Assembly: GCA_947458455.1 (NCBI GenBank)
Contig: CANGYJ010000005.1
Location: 352,604 to 416,603 of the forward strand
From: Verrucomicrobiaceae bacterium
Lineage (GTDB): Bacteria; Verrucomicrobiota; Verrucomicrobiia; Verrucomicrobiales; Verrucomicrobiaceae
Length of the DNA: 64,000 nucleotides
Direction of reading: 5' to 3'
Both the position numbers and the translations under genes were made by a program. The first letter of the stretch is position 1. Every line of letters begins with the position of its first letter. Positions 39,822 to 48,335 of the stretch are shown piece by piece. The notes beneath the pieces are model-generated. The model was not told where the DNA came from, made no database searches, and saw nothing but the letters and a program-made list of their open reading frames with translations.

Positions 39822-41026
39822 GAGGCGTGACGACGCCCGATGAGGCTGCCGATGATGGCGGAGGCCGAGAGAAGGGCGATAGGCATGGTGGGCGGGAACC
39901 ACAGCAGCGTGGTCTGGAAGGCCAGGAAGCCGGCGACGATGGTGACAAAGATGAAGAGGAAACCTCGCGTGGGGGCTTGGTGCCTCGGCGTGCGCAGCAC
40001 GATCCACAGGCCAGCGAGCGCGGCGATGCTCCAAAGAAGGATCTGCTCCATGCGATCAAGCACGCGAAGGCGCGGAAGGCTCAGGATGCTGGCGAGAGCC
40101 TGCGCATGAGCACGAGCGGCGGAGGGTTGTGTTTTGTCATCGCTGCCGATGACGATGATTTTCGCGGCCTTGATGCGAGCTTTGTTTTCTTCGGTGAGGG
40201 CATCGGCAAGGCCGCCGGAGAGGAAGTCGAGGGCGTTGATGCTGGGGACCTCAGTCTTCGGATCGACGGCCACTTCGCCGTTGTTTTGCAGAGGGACGAA
40301 GAGGCCGTTTTGAAGGTACGCCCCGGCTCCAGGACCGAGCAGCAGGCGATGCGTGGCATACGGTGTGCGTGTGTGACGTGCCAGCACCTGGGCAATGACA
40401 CCGGGCATGAAGGTGTCGCCTTCACGCAGCACATACGGTAGGCGTTTCTCGATGAGGAGACCTAGCTCGCCATGGCGGCGGAGCTGCTCATCGGGCGCGG
40501 TGATGAGAGCGGAGAAGGCGGGGACGAGGTGAAGATCACCGGAGGCTTTCAAAAAGCGCGGGATGACCTCATCGAGTCCGCCGGTGAAGGCGGGGCCGTC
40601 GAACTTTTCGGCGAGTTGCGCCTCGACGCCGAGCACGAGACTGGAGAGCGGCACCATGCTCTCAGCCAGCGCGGGGATGAATTCGGGCGAGGGCTTGCCC
40701 CAGCTCAATGGCTCGGGAATGACGATGACCGCATTCTCCGCCTCGCGGAGGCCTTTGAGGATCATTTGCCAGTCGAGCGGTTGCGCGGGCCATCCGGCGT
40801 ATTCGTCCCGCTCGGCGGGATCGAGGCGAATGAGGAGCACGTCGTCCTTTTTCGCCGCCGGATCGGGCGTGGTGAGTTTTTCACGCGAGTTGGCGACGAG
40901 GAAGTCGAGGAACAACTCGTCCACCTTTTGAAAGCGGCCAGCGCTTTGCTCACGATCCAGCCACCAAGCGAGCGGGGCGAGGGCGATGAGCCAGATGAGG
41001 AGGCGAAGAAGCATAAGCTTTAGCAT
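39818..41026 (-). CDS. CHASE2-domain membrane protein
   Basis: About 402 aa from ATG 41026; ATG 41014 is possible. An N-terminal membrane helix ('MLLRLLIWLIALAPLAWW') is followed by a ~300-residue extracytoplasmic CHASE2-like domain ('LLIRLDPAERDEYAGWPAQP', 'INALDFLSGGLADALTEENK', 'AAKIIVIGSDDKTQPSAARA'), then three C-terminal helices ('ILLWSIAALAGLWIVL', 'GFLFIFVTIVAGFLAFQTTL', 'PIALLSASAIIGSLIG'). CHASE2 usually senses signals for kinases or cyclases. Here no output domain follows; instead the next, coupled gene is a sulfatase. Confidence 0.8.
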   Translation of the reverse strand: MLKLMLLRLLIWLIALAPLAWWLDREQSAGRFQKVDELFLDFLVANSREKLTTPDPAAKKDDVLLIRLDPAERDEYAGWPAQPLDWQMILKGLREAENAVIVIPEPLSWGKPSPEFIPALAESMVPLSSLVLGVEAQLAEKFDGPAFTGGLDEVIPRFLKASGDLHLVPAFSALITAPDEQLRRHGELGLLIEKRLPYVLREGDTFMPGVIAQVLARHTRTPYATHRLLLGPGAGAYLQNGLFVPLQNNGEVAVDPKTEVPSINALDFLSGGLADALTEENKARIKAAKIIVIGSDDKTQPSAARAHAQALASILSLPRLRVLDRMEQILLWSIAALAGLWIVLRTPRHQAPTRGFLFIFVTIVAGFLAFQTTLLWFPPTMPIALLSASAIIGSLIGRRHAS

Positions 41027-41145
41027 AGAGGAGCGGGCACAAATGCGAGCAGGATTTCCTTGTCTTTGATTTGTACCATATCCCGGCACGCCCATACCAC
41101 GCTCCGGCCTTGCCTCCCCTGCCCCGGCGGCTTCTGTGACGGCCT

Positions 41146-42420
41146 ATGGCTGAAAAAACCATCCAACTCGCCCTCGTCGGCGCCGGCATGTTTGGCGGCG
41201 ATGTGCATCTCCGTGCTTACGCCGACCTCCAACGCTTCGGCATCGCCGGTCAGCTCGCCCGCGTGGGCTTGGACAAATACGCCCGCGACCTCGCTCCCGT
41301 GAAATTTGACCTCGTGGCCGTAGCGACGCGTTCCGAGGCCTCCGCCAAGAAATCCGCCGCCTTCTTCCAAGACCTCACCGGCCGCGAACCCCGCTGCTTT
41401 CATGGCGACGAACCTTGGAACGACATCCTGAAAGCCTTCCCCGATTTGGATGTCATGGCCGTGGCCACGCCGGACCATCTCCACACCGCCCCGGTGCTCG
41501 CGGCGTTGAAGGCGGGCGTGCATGTGCTCACCGAGAAACCCATGTGCCTCTCCACCCACGAGGCCGATGAGATCATCGACGCCGCCAAGGCGAAGAACCT
41601 CATCGTCGGCGTGGACATGCACAAGCGCTACGACCCCGACCACCTCCGCATCCGCGACGACATCCAGAACCGCATCGGTACCCCGCTTTACGGCACCGCC
41701 TACCTCGAAGAGCCGCTGGAGGTCTCCACCAGCACCTTCAAGTGGGTCGAAAGCAGCGATCCCTTCAGCTACGTCGGCCCGCACTGGACCGATCTCATCT
41801 TCAGCTACTACAAATCCAAGCCCGTCAGCCTCACCGCCGTCGGCCAGAAGAAGCGCCTCATCCGCGATGGCATCAACGCCTACGACGCCGTGCAGGTCCG
41901 CGTCGATTTCGACAACGGCATGAGCATCAACTTCCACAACAACTGGATCACTCCCGCCGACTTCGAAGGCCCCGTGAACCAAGGCCACGAGATCGTCGGA
42001 GCCGATGGCAAAGTGGAAAGTGATCAGCAGTATCGCGGCTTCCGCTGGTGGAATGCCGGCGGCGGCTCCCGCACGAGCAACAACCACTTCACCCGCGACG
42101 TACTCCGGGCCGATGGCACCAAGGCCTACATCGGCTACGGCGTGGACAGCCTCACCGTCGCCCTCGTCGCCATTTGCGACGTCAAATTCGCCGGCGCCAC
42201 CCGCGACGCCGTCGCCCACCTCTACCCCACCGCCGAGGAGGCCCGCATCACCTGCGCCATCGTCGATGCTGCGGCCAAAGTGCGTGATTTGAACTTTCAC
42301 TACCTCTCCCAAGGCCAAGGAGCCCCCGTCACCGCCCGCTTCGGCGACGAAGGCATCACCATCATCGACCCGCTGAACCGCGAAAACACCTTCCAGCGCA
42401 TCTACGAGCGGCCTCTTTGA
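41146..42420 (+). CDS. Gfo/Idh/MocA family oxidoreductase
   Basis: 424 aa, start at ATG 41146. The N-terminal Rossmann motif is 'IQLALVGAGMFGGDVHLRAY', followed by 'DLDVMAVATPDHLHTAPVLA' and the conserved 'GVHVLTEKPMCLSTHEADEI' (EKP). The C-terminal half forms the alpha/beta dimer domain with 'GHEIVGADGKVESDQQYRGF'. NAD(P)-dependent sugar or cyclitol dehydrogenases belong here. No Tat or Sec signal is visible, so the protein is cytoplasmic. Confidence 0.9.
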   Translation: MAEKTIQLALVGAGMFGGDVHLRAYADLQRFGIAGQLARVGLDKYARDLAPVKFDLVAVATRSEASAKKSAAFFQDLTGREPRCFHGDEPWNDILKAFPDLDVMAVATPDHLHTAPVLAALKAGVHVLTEKPMCLSTHEADEIIDAAKAKNLIVGVDMHKRYDPDHLRIRDDIQNRIGTPLYGTAYLEEPLEVSTSTFKWVESSDPFSYVGPHWTDLIFSYYKSKPVSLTAVGQKKRLIRDGINAYDAVQVRVDFDNGMSINFHNNWITPADFEGPVNQGHEIVGADGKVESDQQYRGFRWWNAGGGSRTSNNHFTRDVLRADGTKAYIGYGVDSLTVALVAICDVKFAGATRDAVAHLYPTAEEARITCAIVDAAAKVRDLNFHYLSQGQGAPVTARFGDEGITIIDPLNRENTFQRIYERPL

Positions 42421-42855
42421 GGAACATCGGGGAAACGAGACGAGGAGTGCTTAGACTGGGAGAGCAGCTTCGCTGCAAGCCTGAGACGCCGTTCATACTC
42501 ATGCCGGTCTTTTCGATACGCCTCGTCTTTGTCGTGAATCTTGAAGGAATCGTTCAGCGTGGCAGTGAGGCCGTGACGGATTGGGCAAAGAACAAACCAC
42601 CAAGGTCTTCGCCCCGTTTCACAGCGATTTTCACCTGAAGCCTCCCATGGTCACCTTTACATGCTCAAAGGCGGCCAGCATGCTGCCTGCATCTCCTCCA
42701 CGACCTCAGGCTTTCCTGCGTGTCGAAGATGCTCGGTGCGTGCTCTGGAATCGTGTGATACAACTCTAAAATAAAAGGGTTACCACATATTGTTAAATTG
42801 GTTAACCCAAGGCGTGGCTAACTGTTTCCTGAGATGGTGAGGCAGCATACTGTCC
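42421..42855. other. Gene-poor 435-bp gap
   Basis: No convincing ORF on either strand. Its last 80 bases are AT-rich with an imperfect palindrome GGGTTACC (42777-42784) / GGTTAACCC (42800-42808). That could be an operator or promoter region for the NlpC/P60-like gene at 42856. Confidence 0.4.
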
Positions 42856-43590
42856 ATGCGCCGCCATGGGCCACAACGCTTAATCTGCATTATCCTCTAC
42901 CTTGCCTTTGTTCTTCAACAAACGAGCTTGGCGCAGGTGGCGCACTCGGACGCGGCGCGGCTCTCATGGCAGCACGCTTCGGAGGCCGGGCGGGCAGCAC
43001 AGTGGGTAGCTTATCATTCGCAGCTGGCACAGCGGCAGCCGTCTCGTTCCGAGTTCGCGGCGCTGGCCTGGCAGTGGAAGGCTTATGAGACGAAGGAGCT
43101 GCAATTGGCCTCCTATTACCAGCAAATGGTCAATCAGGCAGCCGTGCCCGCTGCGTCAAAGGCTGCACCGATGAAGCTGCCTCCGATCACGATGCGTGGA
43201 GACCACGCTTATGGCTTGCGCTCACTTCCTGGGGTGGTGCATCGCCTGATCGAAGCGGGCAACACTCTGCAAAACAAGCCATACTTGCTGGGTGGTGGCC
43301 ATAAGAGACTGGAGGACGTTGGCTATGACTGCTCGAGCTCTACCTCCTATGTGTTGATCAAGGCCGGACTGCTACAAAGCATGTTAAATTCCTCACACTT
43401 CGCTGATTATGGAGAGCCAGGGCCGGGGCGTTACGTCACCCTGTGGGTGAAGCCAGGTCACCATGTGTTTCTCACCATCTGCGGCCTGCGTCTTGACACC
43501 AGCGGCGGGCGTGTGAGCGAGGGGCCGCGTTGGCGCACGGTGGCGAGAAGCATCAGCGGATTCACCCCACGTCATCCGCCCGGCTTGTGA
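42856..43590 (+). CDS. Secreted NlpC/P60-like cysteine peptidase
   Basis: 244 aa with signal peptide 'LICIILYLAFVLQQTSLAQ'. Residues ~60-100 are helical. The C-terminal domain has 'YLLGGGHKRLEDVGYDCSSS' with the candidate catalytic Cys, then 'GRYVTLWVKPGHHVFLTICG' with the candidate His and 'GPRWRT' near the end. This spacing matches small NlpC/P60-type proteins (Y-D-C-S-G/S-S … G-H-h). It probably cleaves peptidoglycan stem peptides or related amides. Base composition is less GC-rich than its neighbours. The DoxX gene follows 28 bases later. Confidence 0.75.
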   Translation: MRRHGPQRLICIILYLAFVLQQTSLAQVAHSDAARLSWQHASEAGRAAQWVAYHSQLAQRQPSRSEFAALAWQWKAYETKELQLASYYQQMVNQAAVPAASKAAPMKLPPITMRGDHAYGLRSLPGVVHRLIEAGNTLQNKPYLLGGGHKRLEDVGYDCSSSTSYVLIKAGLLQSMLNSSHFADYGEPGPGRYVTLWVKPGHHVFLTICGLRLDTSGGRVSEGPRWRTVARSISGFTPRHPPGL

Positions 43591-43618
43591 AGCCTTCTCC
43601 TGCAAGATTCATCTCCTC

Positions 43619-44044
43619 ATGCGACGTCTTTCCAAAAAGAGCTCAAAGCTTACCTCCACCGTTCCTCTGGATTCAGGCTTACTGCTGCTCAGGCTGGGCT
43701 TGGGTCTACCCATGCTGGTGCATCATGGCCTGCCCTATCTGACCCATTATGAGCAGGAGGCCGTCCGATTTCTACCCTTGTTTGGCCTCGATGCGAGAAC
43801 AACTCTCGCGCTCACCATCGTGGCGGAGGTAGGAGCGGCATTCTTGATCGTTGTGGGCCTTTTTACACGGCTTGCATCGCTGGTGATGGCCTTCACTATG
43901 GCGGTAGCATTTGTCATGGTACATGGCGCCAGCTTTCAAGGAGAGCAGTCGGGGGAACTCGCCTTCATTTATTTAGTCGGAGCCTCCGCTCTAGGCATCA
44001 TGGGATCAGGGCGCTTCTCTTGGGATCAGCATCACTCGAACTGA
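43619..44044 (+). CDS. DoxX-family membrane protein
   Basis: 141 aa with four hydrophobic helices: 'LLLLRLGLGLPMLVHHGLPY', 'TLALTIVAEVGAAFLIVVGL', 'TRLASLVMAFTMAVAFVMVH' and 'ELAFIYLVGASALGIMGSG'. 'LLLLRLGLGLPMLVHHG' and the final 'GSGRFSWDQ' (usual 'G.G.~SlD') are typical of DoxX/DoxD proteins, quinone- or thiol-related inner-membrane proteins of unclear role. Its 3' end overlaps the convergent unknown gene by 47 bases. Confidence 0.85.
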   Translation: MRRLSKKSSKLTSTVPLDSGLLLLRLGLGLPMLVHHGLPYLTHYEQEAVRFLPLFGLDARTTLALTIVAEVGAAFLIVVGLFTRLASLVMAFTMAVAFVMVHGASFQGEQSGELAFIYLVGASALGIMGSGRFSWDQHHSN

Positions 44045-44546
44045 CGGCTGGCGACCGGACACCGGTGGCCACCAGCACCTCCTCCAACACGGAGCGTACC
44101 ACCTGATGCATGCGGGCGTATTCGTCCGAGTTCACGATATCGCGCAGATGCCTGATGACGTGCAACGGGAGCTTTAGCCTGATGCCGCATTTGTAGTCAT
44201 CCCCCGGGTTGAGCCGTGCCCATCTCATGATCGTGTCCCTCCGCTTGCGGCCCACATAACTGATCGTCTCAAGGTTTATCCGTCCCGTCTCCAGCATTTC
44301 ACGAAACGTCGCTCGGTCTATCACACCGAGCTTCTCCAACCGCCGTGCCGTGCCCACCGGCAGCGGTCCCTCGTATAGCTCAGGATTGGCAAGATAACCC
44401 TTTTGAGCCAATTCGCGGATCACATGCACCGGGTTTCTTGGAAGCATGGGAGTGATCTGGCTCAGGGGGACAGGGAAATTCACTCCGTCCCGTTTCAATT
44501 TCTCAACGATACGGCGGGCTAACTTCTCGGGGAGCTGGCGATTCAT
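43998..44546 (-). CDS. Protein of unknown function, 182 aa
   Basis: Start ATG 44546 ('MNRQLPEKLARRIVEKLKRD'). The sequence is rich in Arg, Lys and helices. The C-terminal 'RLKLPLHVIRHLRDIVNSDE…HQVVRSVLEEVLVATG' loosely recalls ribbon-helix-helix or other small DNA-binding folds, but this is not enough for a call. The conserved-looking 'ISYVGRKRRDTIMRWARLNP' sits mid-protein. The 3' end overlaps doxX by 47 bases on the opposite strand. Codon choice is consistent through the frame, so it is likely a real gene. Confidence 0.55.
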   Translation of the reverse strand: MNRQLPEKLARRIVEKLKRDGVNFPVPLSQITPMLPRNPVHVIRELAQKGYLANPELYEGPLPVGTARRLEKLGVIDRATFREMLETGRINLETISYVGRKRRDTIMRWARLNPGDDYKCGIRLKLPLHVIRHLRDIVNSDEYARMHQVVRSVLEEVLVATGVRSPAVSSSDADPKRSALIP

Positions 44547-44672
44547 ATTTGGTCTTTTATAGCAACTAGCGCGACAATCCGTCGATGCTGGTTGTGCGGT
44601 AACCCATTCTTGAGATTCCCACTCAAAGTGAAGTCGTCCGATACTCCGCTCGCAGCCCGGAAGAGAGGCTTG

Positions 44673-44691
44673 GCCCTGTCCACAGGGCTAC
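44673..44691 (-). repeat. Single REP-like palindrome with GTAG on the minus strand
   Basis: GCCCTGT-CC-ACAGGGC followed by TAC, so the minus strand begins GTAGCCC. Another GTAG-headed hairpin, in the 274-bp gap before the Mrp gene. The rest of the gap has AACGACGAAC-type degenerate repeats (44703-44760). Confidence 0.55.
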
Positions 44692-44820
44692 GCGGCAGCG
44701 TTGCAGTCGGGGAACTACGAACGAAGAACCAAGAACGACAAACGACGAACCCCAACCTTCAGGGATTGGATGATTGCGCGGGGCGGCATCGTGCTTAACG
44801 GATCAGCCCACCCCAACCTC

Positions 44821-45858
44821 ATGCTCACAGAAAACGACATTCGCACCGCCCTTGGCGGCGTCCGCTACCCTGGCTTTAGCCGGGACATTCTCTCCTTTGG
44901 CCTCGTGAAAGGCATCCAGGTCTCCGGCAGGGATGTGACGGTGGAAATCTCCCTGGCCACCCGCGATCCGAACATTCCTCGCCTCATTCACGAGCAGGCG
45001 ATGGACGTGCTCAAAAAGCTGCCGGGCATCGGCGAGGTGCGGCTGAACTTTGACATCAAGGACCCGCCCGGCACGAACACGACGGCCTCGGATAAGCTGG
45101 GTAAATCGAGCATCCCAGGCGTGAAAAAGATCATCGCTGTGGCCTCGGGCAAGGGCGGCGTAGGCAAGAGCACGGTGGCGAGCAATCTGGCGGTGGCGCT
45201 GAGCAAGACCGGTGCCCGTGTGGGCCTGTGCGACTGCGATCTGTATGGCCCGAGCATTGCCCACATGTTTGGCACCGATGAGCGTCCGTTTCAGAATGAC
45301 GAGCAGCAGATCGTGCCGGTGCAGAAACACGGCCTGCAGCTCATCTCGATGGGCTTTTTGCTCGATGATGATTCGCCGGTGATCGTGCGCGGCCCCATTG
45401 CCACACGCTACACGCAGCAGTTTCTCCGTCAGGTGGCCTGGGATGATCTGGACGTGCTCGTGCTGGACCTGCCGCCGGGCACGGGAGACATCCAGCTCAC
45501 GATCGTGCAAACGGTGGCGCTGGATGGGGTGGTGATCGTGACGACGCCGCAGGAGGTGGCGCTGATCGATGCCCGCAAGGCGATGTCGATGTTCCAAAAG
45601 GTGAACGTGCCGATCCTCGGCATCGTGGAGAACATGAGCTACTTCCTCTGCCCGTCGGACGGCAAGGCCTACCATATTTTTGGCCAGGGCGGCGGTGAGC
45701 ACGAGGCGAAGCGCCTCGGGGTGCCGCTGCTGGGCCAGATCCCCATCGAGATGCCGATCCGCGAATGCGGTGATCAAGGCCACCCCATCGCCCTGGAAGA
45801 TCCGGCGACGAGTACGGCCTCCCGCGTGTTTCAGGAGATCGCGGCGAAGGTGCGGTGA
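44821..45858 (+). CDS. Mrp/NBP35-family iron-sulfur cluster carrier ATPase (ApbC)
   Basis: 345 aa from ATG 44821 ('MLTENDIRTALGGVRYPGFS'). The N-terminal ~95 residues are a MIP18/DUF59-type domain. The P-loop is deviant Walker A 'IAVASGKGGVGKSTVASNLA', then 'GLCDCDLYGPSIAHMFGTDE', 'VLVLDLPPGTGDIQLTIVQ' and 'GIVENMSYFLCPSDGKAYHI', where the family usually has CxxC. Only one of the two cysteines is obvious here (…FLCPSDG). It probably carries Fe-S clusters to apo-proteins in the cytoplasm. Confidence 0.93.
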   Translation: MLTENDIRTALGGVRYPGFSRDILSFGLVKGIQVSGRDVTVEISLATRDPNIPRLIHEQAMDVLKKLPGIGEVRLNFDIKDPPGTNTTASDKLGKSSIPGVKKIIAVASGKGGVGKSTVASNLAVALSKTGARVGLCDCDLYGPSIAHMFGTDERPFQNDEQQIVPVQKHGLQLISMGFLLDDDSPVIVRGPIATRYTQQFLRQVAWDDLDVLVLDLPPGTGDIQLTIVQTVALDGVVIVTTPQEVALIDARKAMSMFQKVNVPILGIVENMSYFLCPSDGKAYHIFGQGGGEHEAKRLGVPLLGQIPIEMPIRECGDQGHPIALEDPATSTASRVFQEIAAKVR

Positions 45859-45960
45859 ACGATGCCCCCAGGGTATTCTTTGCCCACCAGACAAGAGAGT
45901 CACGAGTGCAGCGTATAAATGCGCATGCCGGGGAGCGACCATGGACATGCTTTTACCTTC

Positions 45961-47303
45961 ATGAATCCGCGTCTGCGGGACGGGGTGGTCGTGCATGGTC
46001 GGCGCTCGGTGCTGAAGACGAGCCTGGCGGGTCTCGGTGGGCTCACGCTGCCGGGCTTGATCAAACTCCGGGCGGAGGGCAAGGCGGGCGGAAACGGCAA
46101 GGCGGTGATCCTGCTGTGGATGACGGGTGGTCCTTCCCACATTGATACCTGGGACCCGAAGCCGGAGCGCCCGATCGAAAACCGGGGGCCTTTCAAGACG
46201 ATCCCGACGAAACTGCCCGGAGTCCGTGTCTGCGAGTTCTTGCCCAAGCAGGCGGCGATGCTCGACGAGTTTACGATCATCCGCTCGGTCGATTGCCGCT
46301 TTAGCAATCACGAGCCGAACATGGTGATGCAGACGGCGAATCTAACGAATGAGCCCCGCACGAACCCGAAGGCGAAGCACTTTCCCTCCTTTGGCAGCAT
46401 CGTGGCGAAGCCCACGGGGCGAATCTCCCGACGATGCCCCCTACGTCGTGCTGAACATGAAATCACGCTCGCATGTGGCGTGGGGCGGCTACCTGGGGAC
46501 TCAGTTTGATCCTTTTGATGGGAACCATGCCTCGAGGCTTTTTCAACTGCCCGCCGGGCTGAGCATGGACCGCCTGCACGCCCGCCAGACGCTCAGCAAG
46601 CAAATGGACGGCCTCCGCGCGGAGATCGATGCCAGCGGGATGATGGGGGCGATGGATGCCTTTGGCCAGAAGGCCTTCGACATCGTGGCGGGAGGTCGCG
46701 CGCAGGAGGCCTTTGATTTGGCGAAGGAGCCGAAAAAGGTGCGGGATCGATACGGCGAGCATGATTGGGCGAAGCAGGCGCTTCTGGCCCGTCGCCTCGT
46801 CGAACGAGGATCTTCTTTTTGTGACCATCGACCTGAGCAATCACGGCGCTTCGGGCACCTGGGACACGCACGGTGACAACATCCCGCCCTACGGCGGCAT
46901 CTGGAACGGCCTGCGCCCGCTGCTGCCCGTCTTTGATCATGTGCTCACCACGCTGGTGAGCGACCTGCGAGAACGCGGGCTGCTCGATGACACGCTCGTC
47001 ATTGCAATGGGTGAGTTTGGCCGCACGCCGACGCTGGGCACCCAGGGGAGCACGGATGGGCGCAATCATTGGCCGGTGTTGATGAGCATGTGCCTGGCCG
47101 GTGGTGGTTACCGTCATGGACAGGTGATCGGCTCAAGCACAAAGGACGGCGCGGAGATCGAAGAGCGGCCCGTGACGCCGGGCGATCTGGCGGCGACGAT
47201 TTACCATCACATGGGCGTGCCTCTGGACGCGACCTACACTGACCATCAAGGGCGGCCCAATTTCATCGTGGACAACGGGAGGCCGATTGCGAAGCTGATT
47301 TGA
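45961..47303 (+). pseudogene. DUF1501 Tat-exported protein gene with two frameshifts
   Basis: Frame 1 from ATG 45961 starts with a Tat motif ('GRRSVLKTSLAGLGGLTLPG') and the DUF1501 signature 'ILLWMTGGPSHIDTWDPKP'. It breaks near 46419-46421 (…IVAKPTG / ESPDDAPYVVLNM…). The second section reaches 'WAKQALLARRLVERGSSF' and breaks at a five-T run near 46813, after which the third frame gives 'FVTIDLSNHGASGTWDTHGD' and 'VIAMGEFGRTPTLGTQGSTD', ending at 47303. Repairing one base at each point would give ~447 aa, a normal length. DUF1501 proteins are sulfatase-fold-like secreted proteins of the PVC group. This is either a real double frameshift or sequence error at homopolymers. Confidence 0.85.
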
Positions 47304-47317
47304 GCAGACCACGAATG

Positions 47318-47344
47318 AAAAAGGGACGGCCCGTAGGCCGTCCC
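47318..47344 (-). terminator. Intrinsic terminator for the EF-hand gene
   Basis: Stem GGGACGGCC / GGCCGTCCC with CGTA loop. Five A on the plus side give a U-run for minus-strand transcripts. It lies between convergent genes. Confidence 0.8.
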
Positions 47345-47370
47345 TCTGTAACACAGGCTCAGTAGCAGAA

Positions 47371-48159
47371 TCAGATCGCTTCCTTGGGCTTGTCCGCAGC
47401 AGGCTTTTCGCCCTCGGTTTTGGCCTCAGGCTTGGTTTCTTCAACCGGAGGGCGACGGAAGCCGCCTTCACCACCGCCAGATGGCGGGCCACCTTCGCCA
47501 CCAGGACGACGGAAGCCCCCTGGACCTCCCTGCCCCGGCTGGCCTCCAGAGCCGCCACGACTCATCATTTCACGGAACCGGTTCATGGCGCTGACGTATT
47601 CCTCCTCGGAGACGCTGCCATTGCTGTCGGCATCCATGCGTTTGAAGGACTCTTTGGGGTCGCCAAACATGCCGCCGCGTCCGCCACCGGGGCCGCCAGG
47701 GCCGCCGACTCCGGGACGCCCGCCTTCAGGGCCGCCAGGAAGTGGGCCACCGTTCGGCGGGCCGCCCTCGGGTGAACCTGGGGGACGGCGGAAGCCACCG
47801 TCGCCTTCGCCACCTGGGCGCGGGCCGCCTTCACCACCGGGCCGGCGCATACCACCTCCTGCATCACGCGAACGCTGGGCAAATTGGCCGAACTCAGCCT
47901 GATCGATAAAGCCGTCGCTTTTGGTATCGGCACGGCTAAAACGTTCGTCGGTTTCTTTGCGAGACAGGGCAGCAAACTCATCTTTGCTGATTTTGCCGTC
48001 CGCATCAGTATCCGCCCGTTTGACGAACTCTGCCAAACGTCCGGCACTATCTCCTGAGGGAGGAGGCCCCTTGGGCTGTCCGCCCTCCTGGGCGGTGGCG
48101 AGGCAGGTACTCAGGCAGATGAAGCCGAGGCCGACGATGAATGAAGCGTATTTTTTCAT
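47371..48159 (-). CDS. Secreted EF-hand protein with Gly/Pro/Arg-rich repeats
   Basis: 262 aa from ATG 48159 with signal peptide 'MKKYASFIVGLGFICLSTCL' and following 'ATAQ'. Three EF-hand loops are visible: 'DTDADGKISKDE', 'DTKSDGFIDQAE' and 'DADSNGSVSEEE'. Between and after them are Gly/Pro/Arg-rich stretches such as 'GGPRPGGEGDGGFRRPPGSP'. The tail is Glu/Lys-rich. It probably binds calcium in the periplasm or outside. EF-hand/GP-rich secreted proteins are frequent in Verrucomicrobia and Planctomycetes; no function is known. Confidence 0.85.
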   Translation of the reverse strand: MKKYASFIVGLGFICLSTCLATAQEGGQPKGPPPSGDSAGRLAEFVKRADTDADGKISKDEFAALSRKETDERFSRADTKSDGFIDQAEFGQFAQRSRDAGGGMRRPGGEGGPRPGGEGDGGFRRPPGSPEGGPPNGGPLPGGPEGGRPGVGGPGGPGGGRGGMFGDPKESFKRMDADSNGSVSEEEYVSAMNRFREMMSRGGSGGQPGQGGPGGFRRPGGEGGPPSGGGEGGFRRPPVEETKPEAKTEGEKPAADKPKEAI

Positions 48160-48335
48160 AGGTAGTGAAGTGTTCGCGGTTGAATTAAGCAGTGAAATAA
48201 CCCTTCGACTCCAGGATGGTTTCACTTCAATCTGGCGATTTCATCTCAGAAGCTGTCGCCGTAAAAAGAACAAACCCGTCAACCGTTAAAGCTGCCGGGT
48301 TTGAAAATGAAGCGCCAGTGTGCTAGCTTATTAAA

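Noticed and set aside
42421..42640. Minus-strand peptide reading '…HDKDEAYRKDRHEYERRLRL…' as a gene remnant
   Set aside because: Short, no start, interrupted further upstream and no recognisable family; left as unassigned gap.
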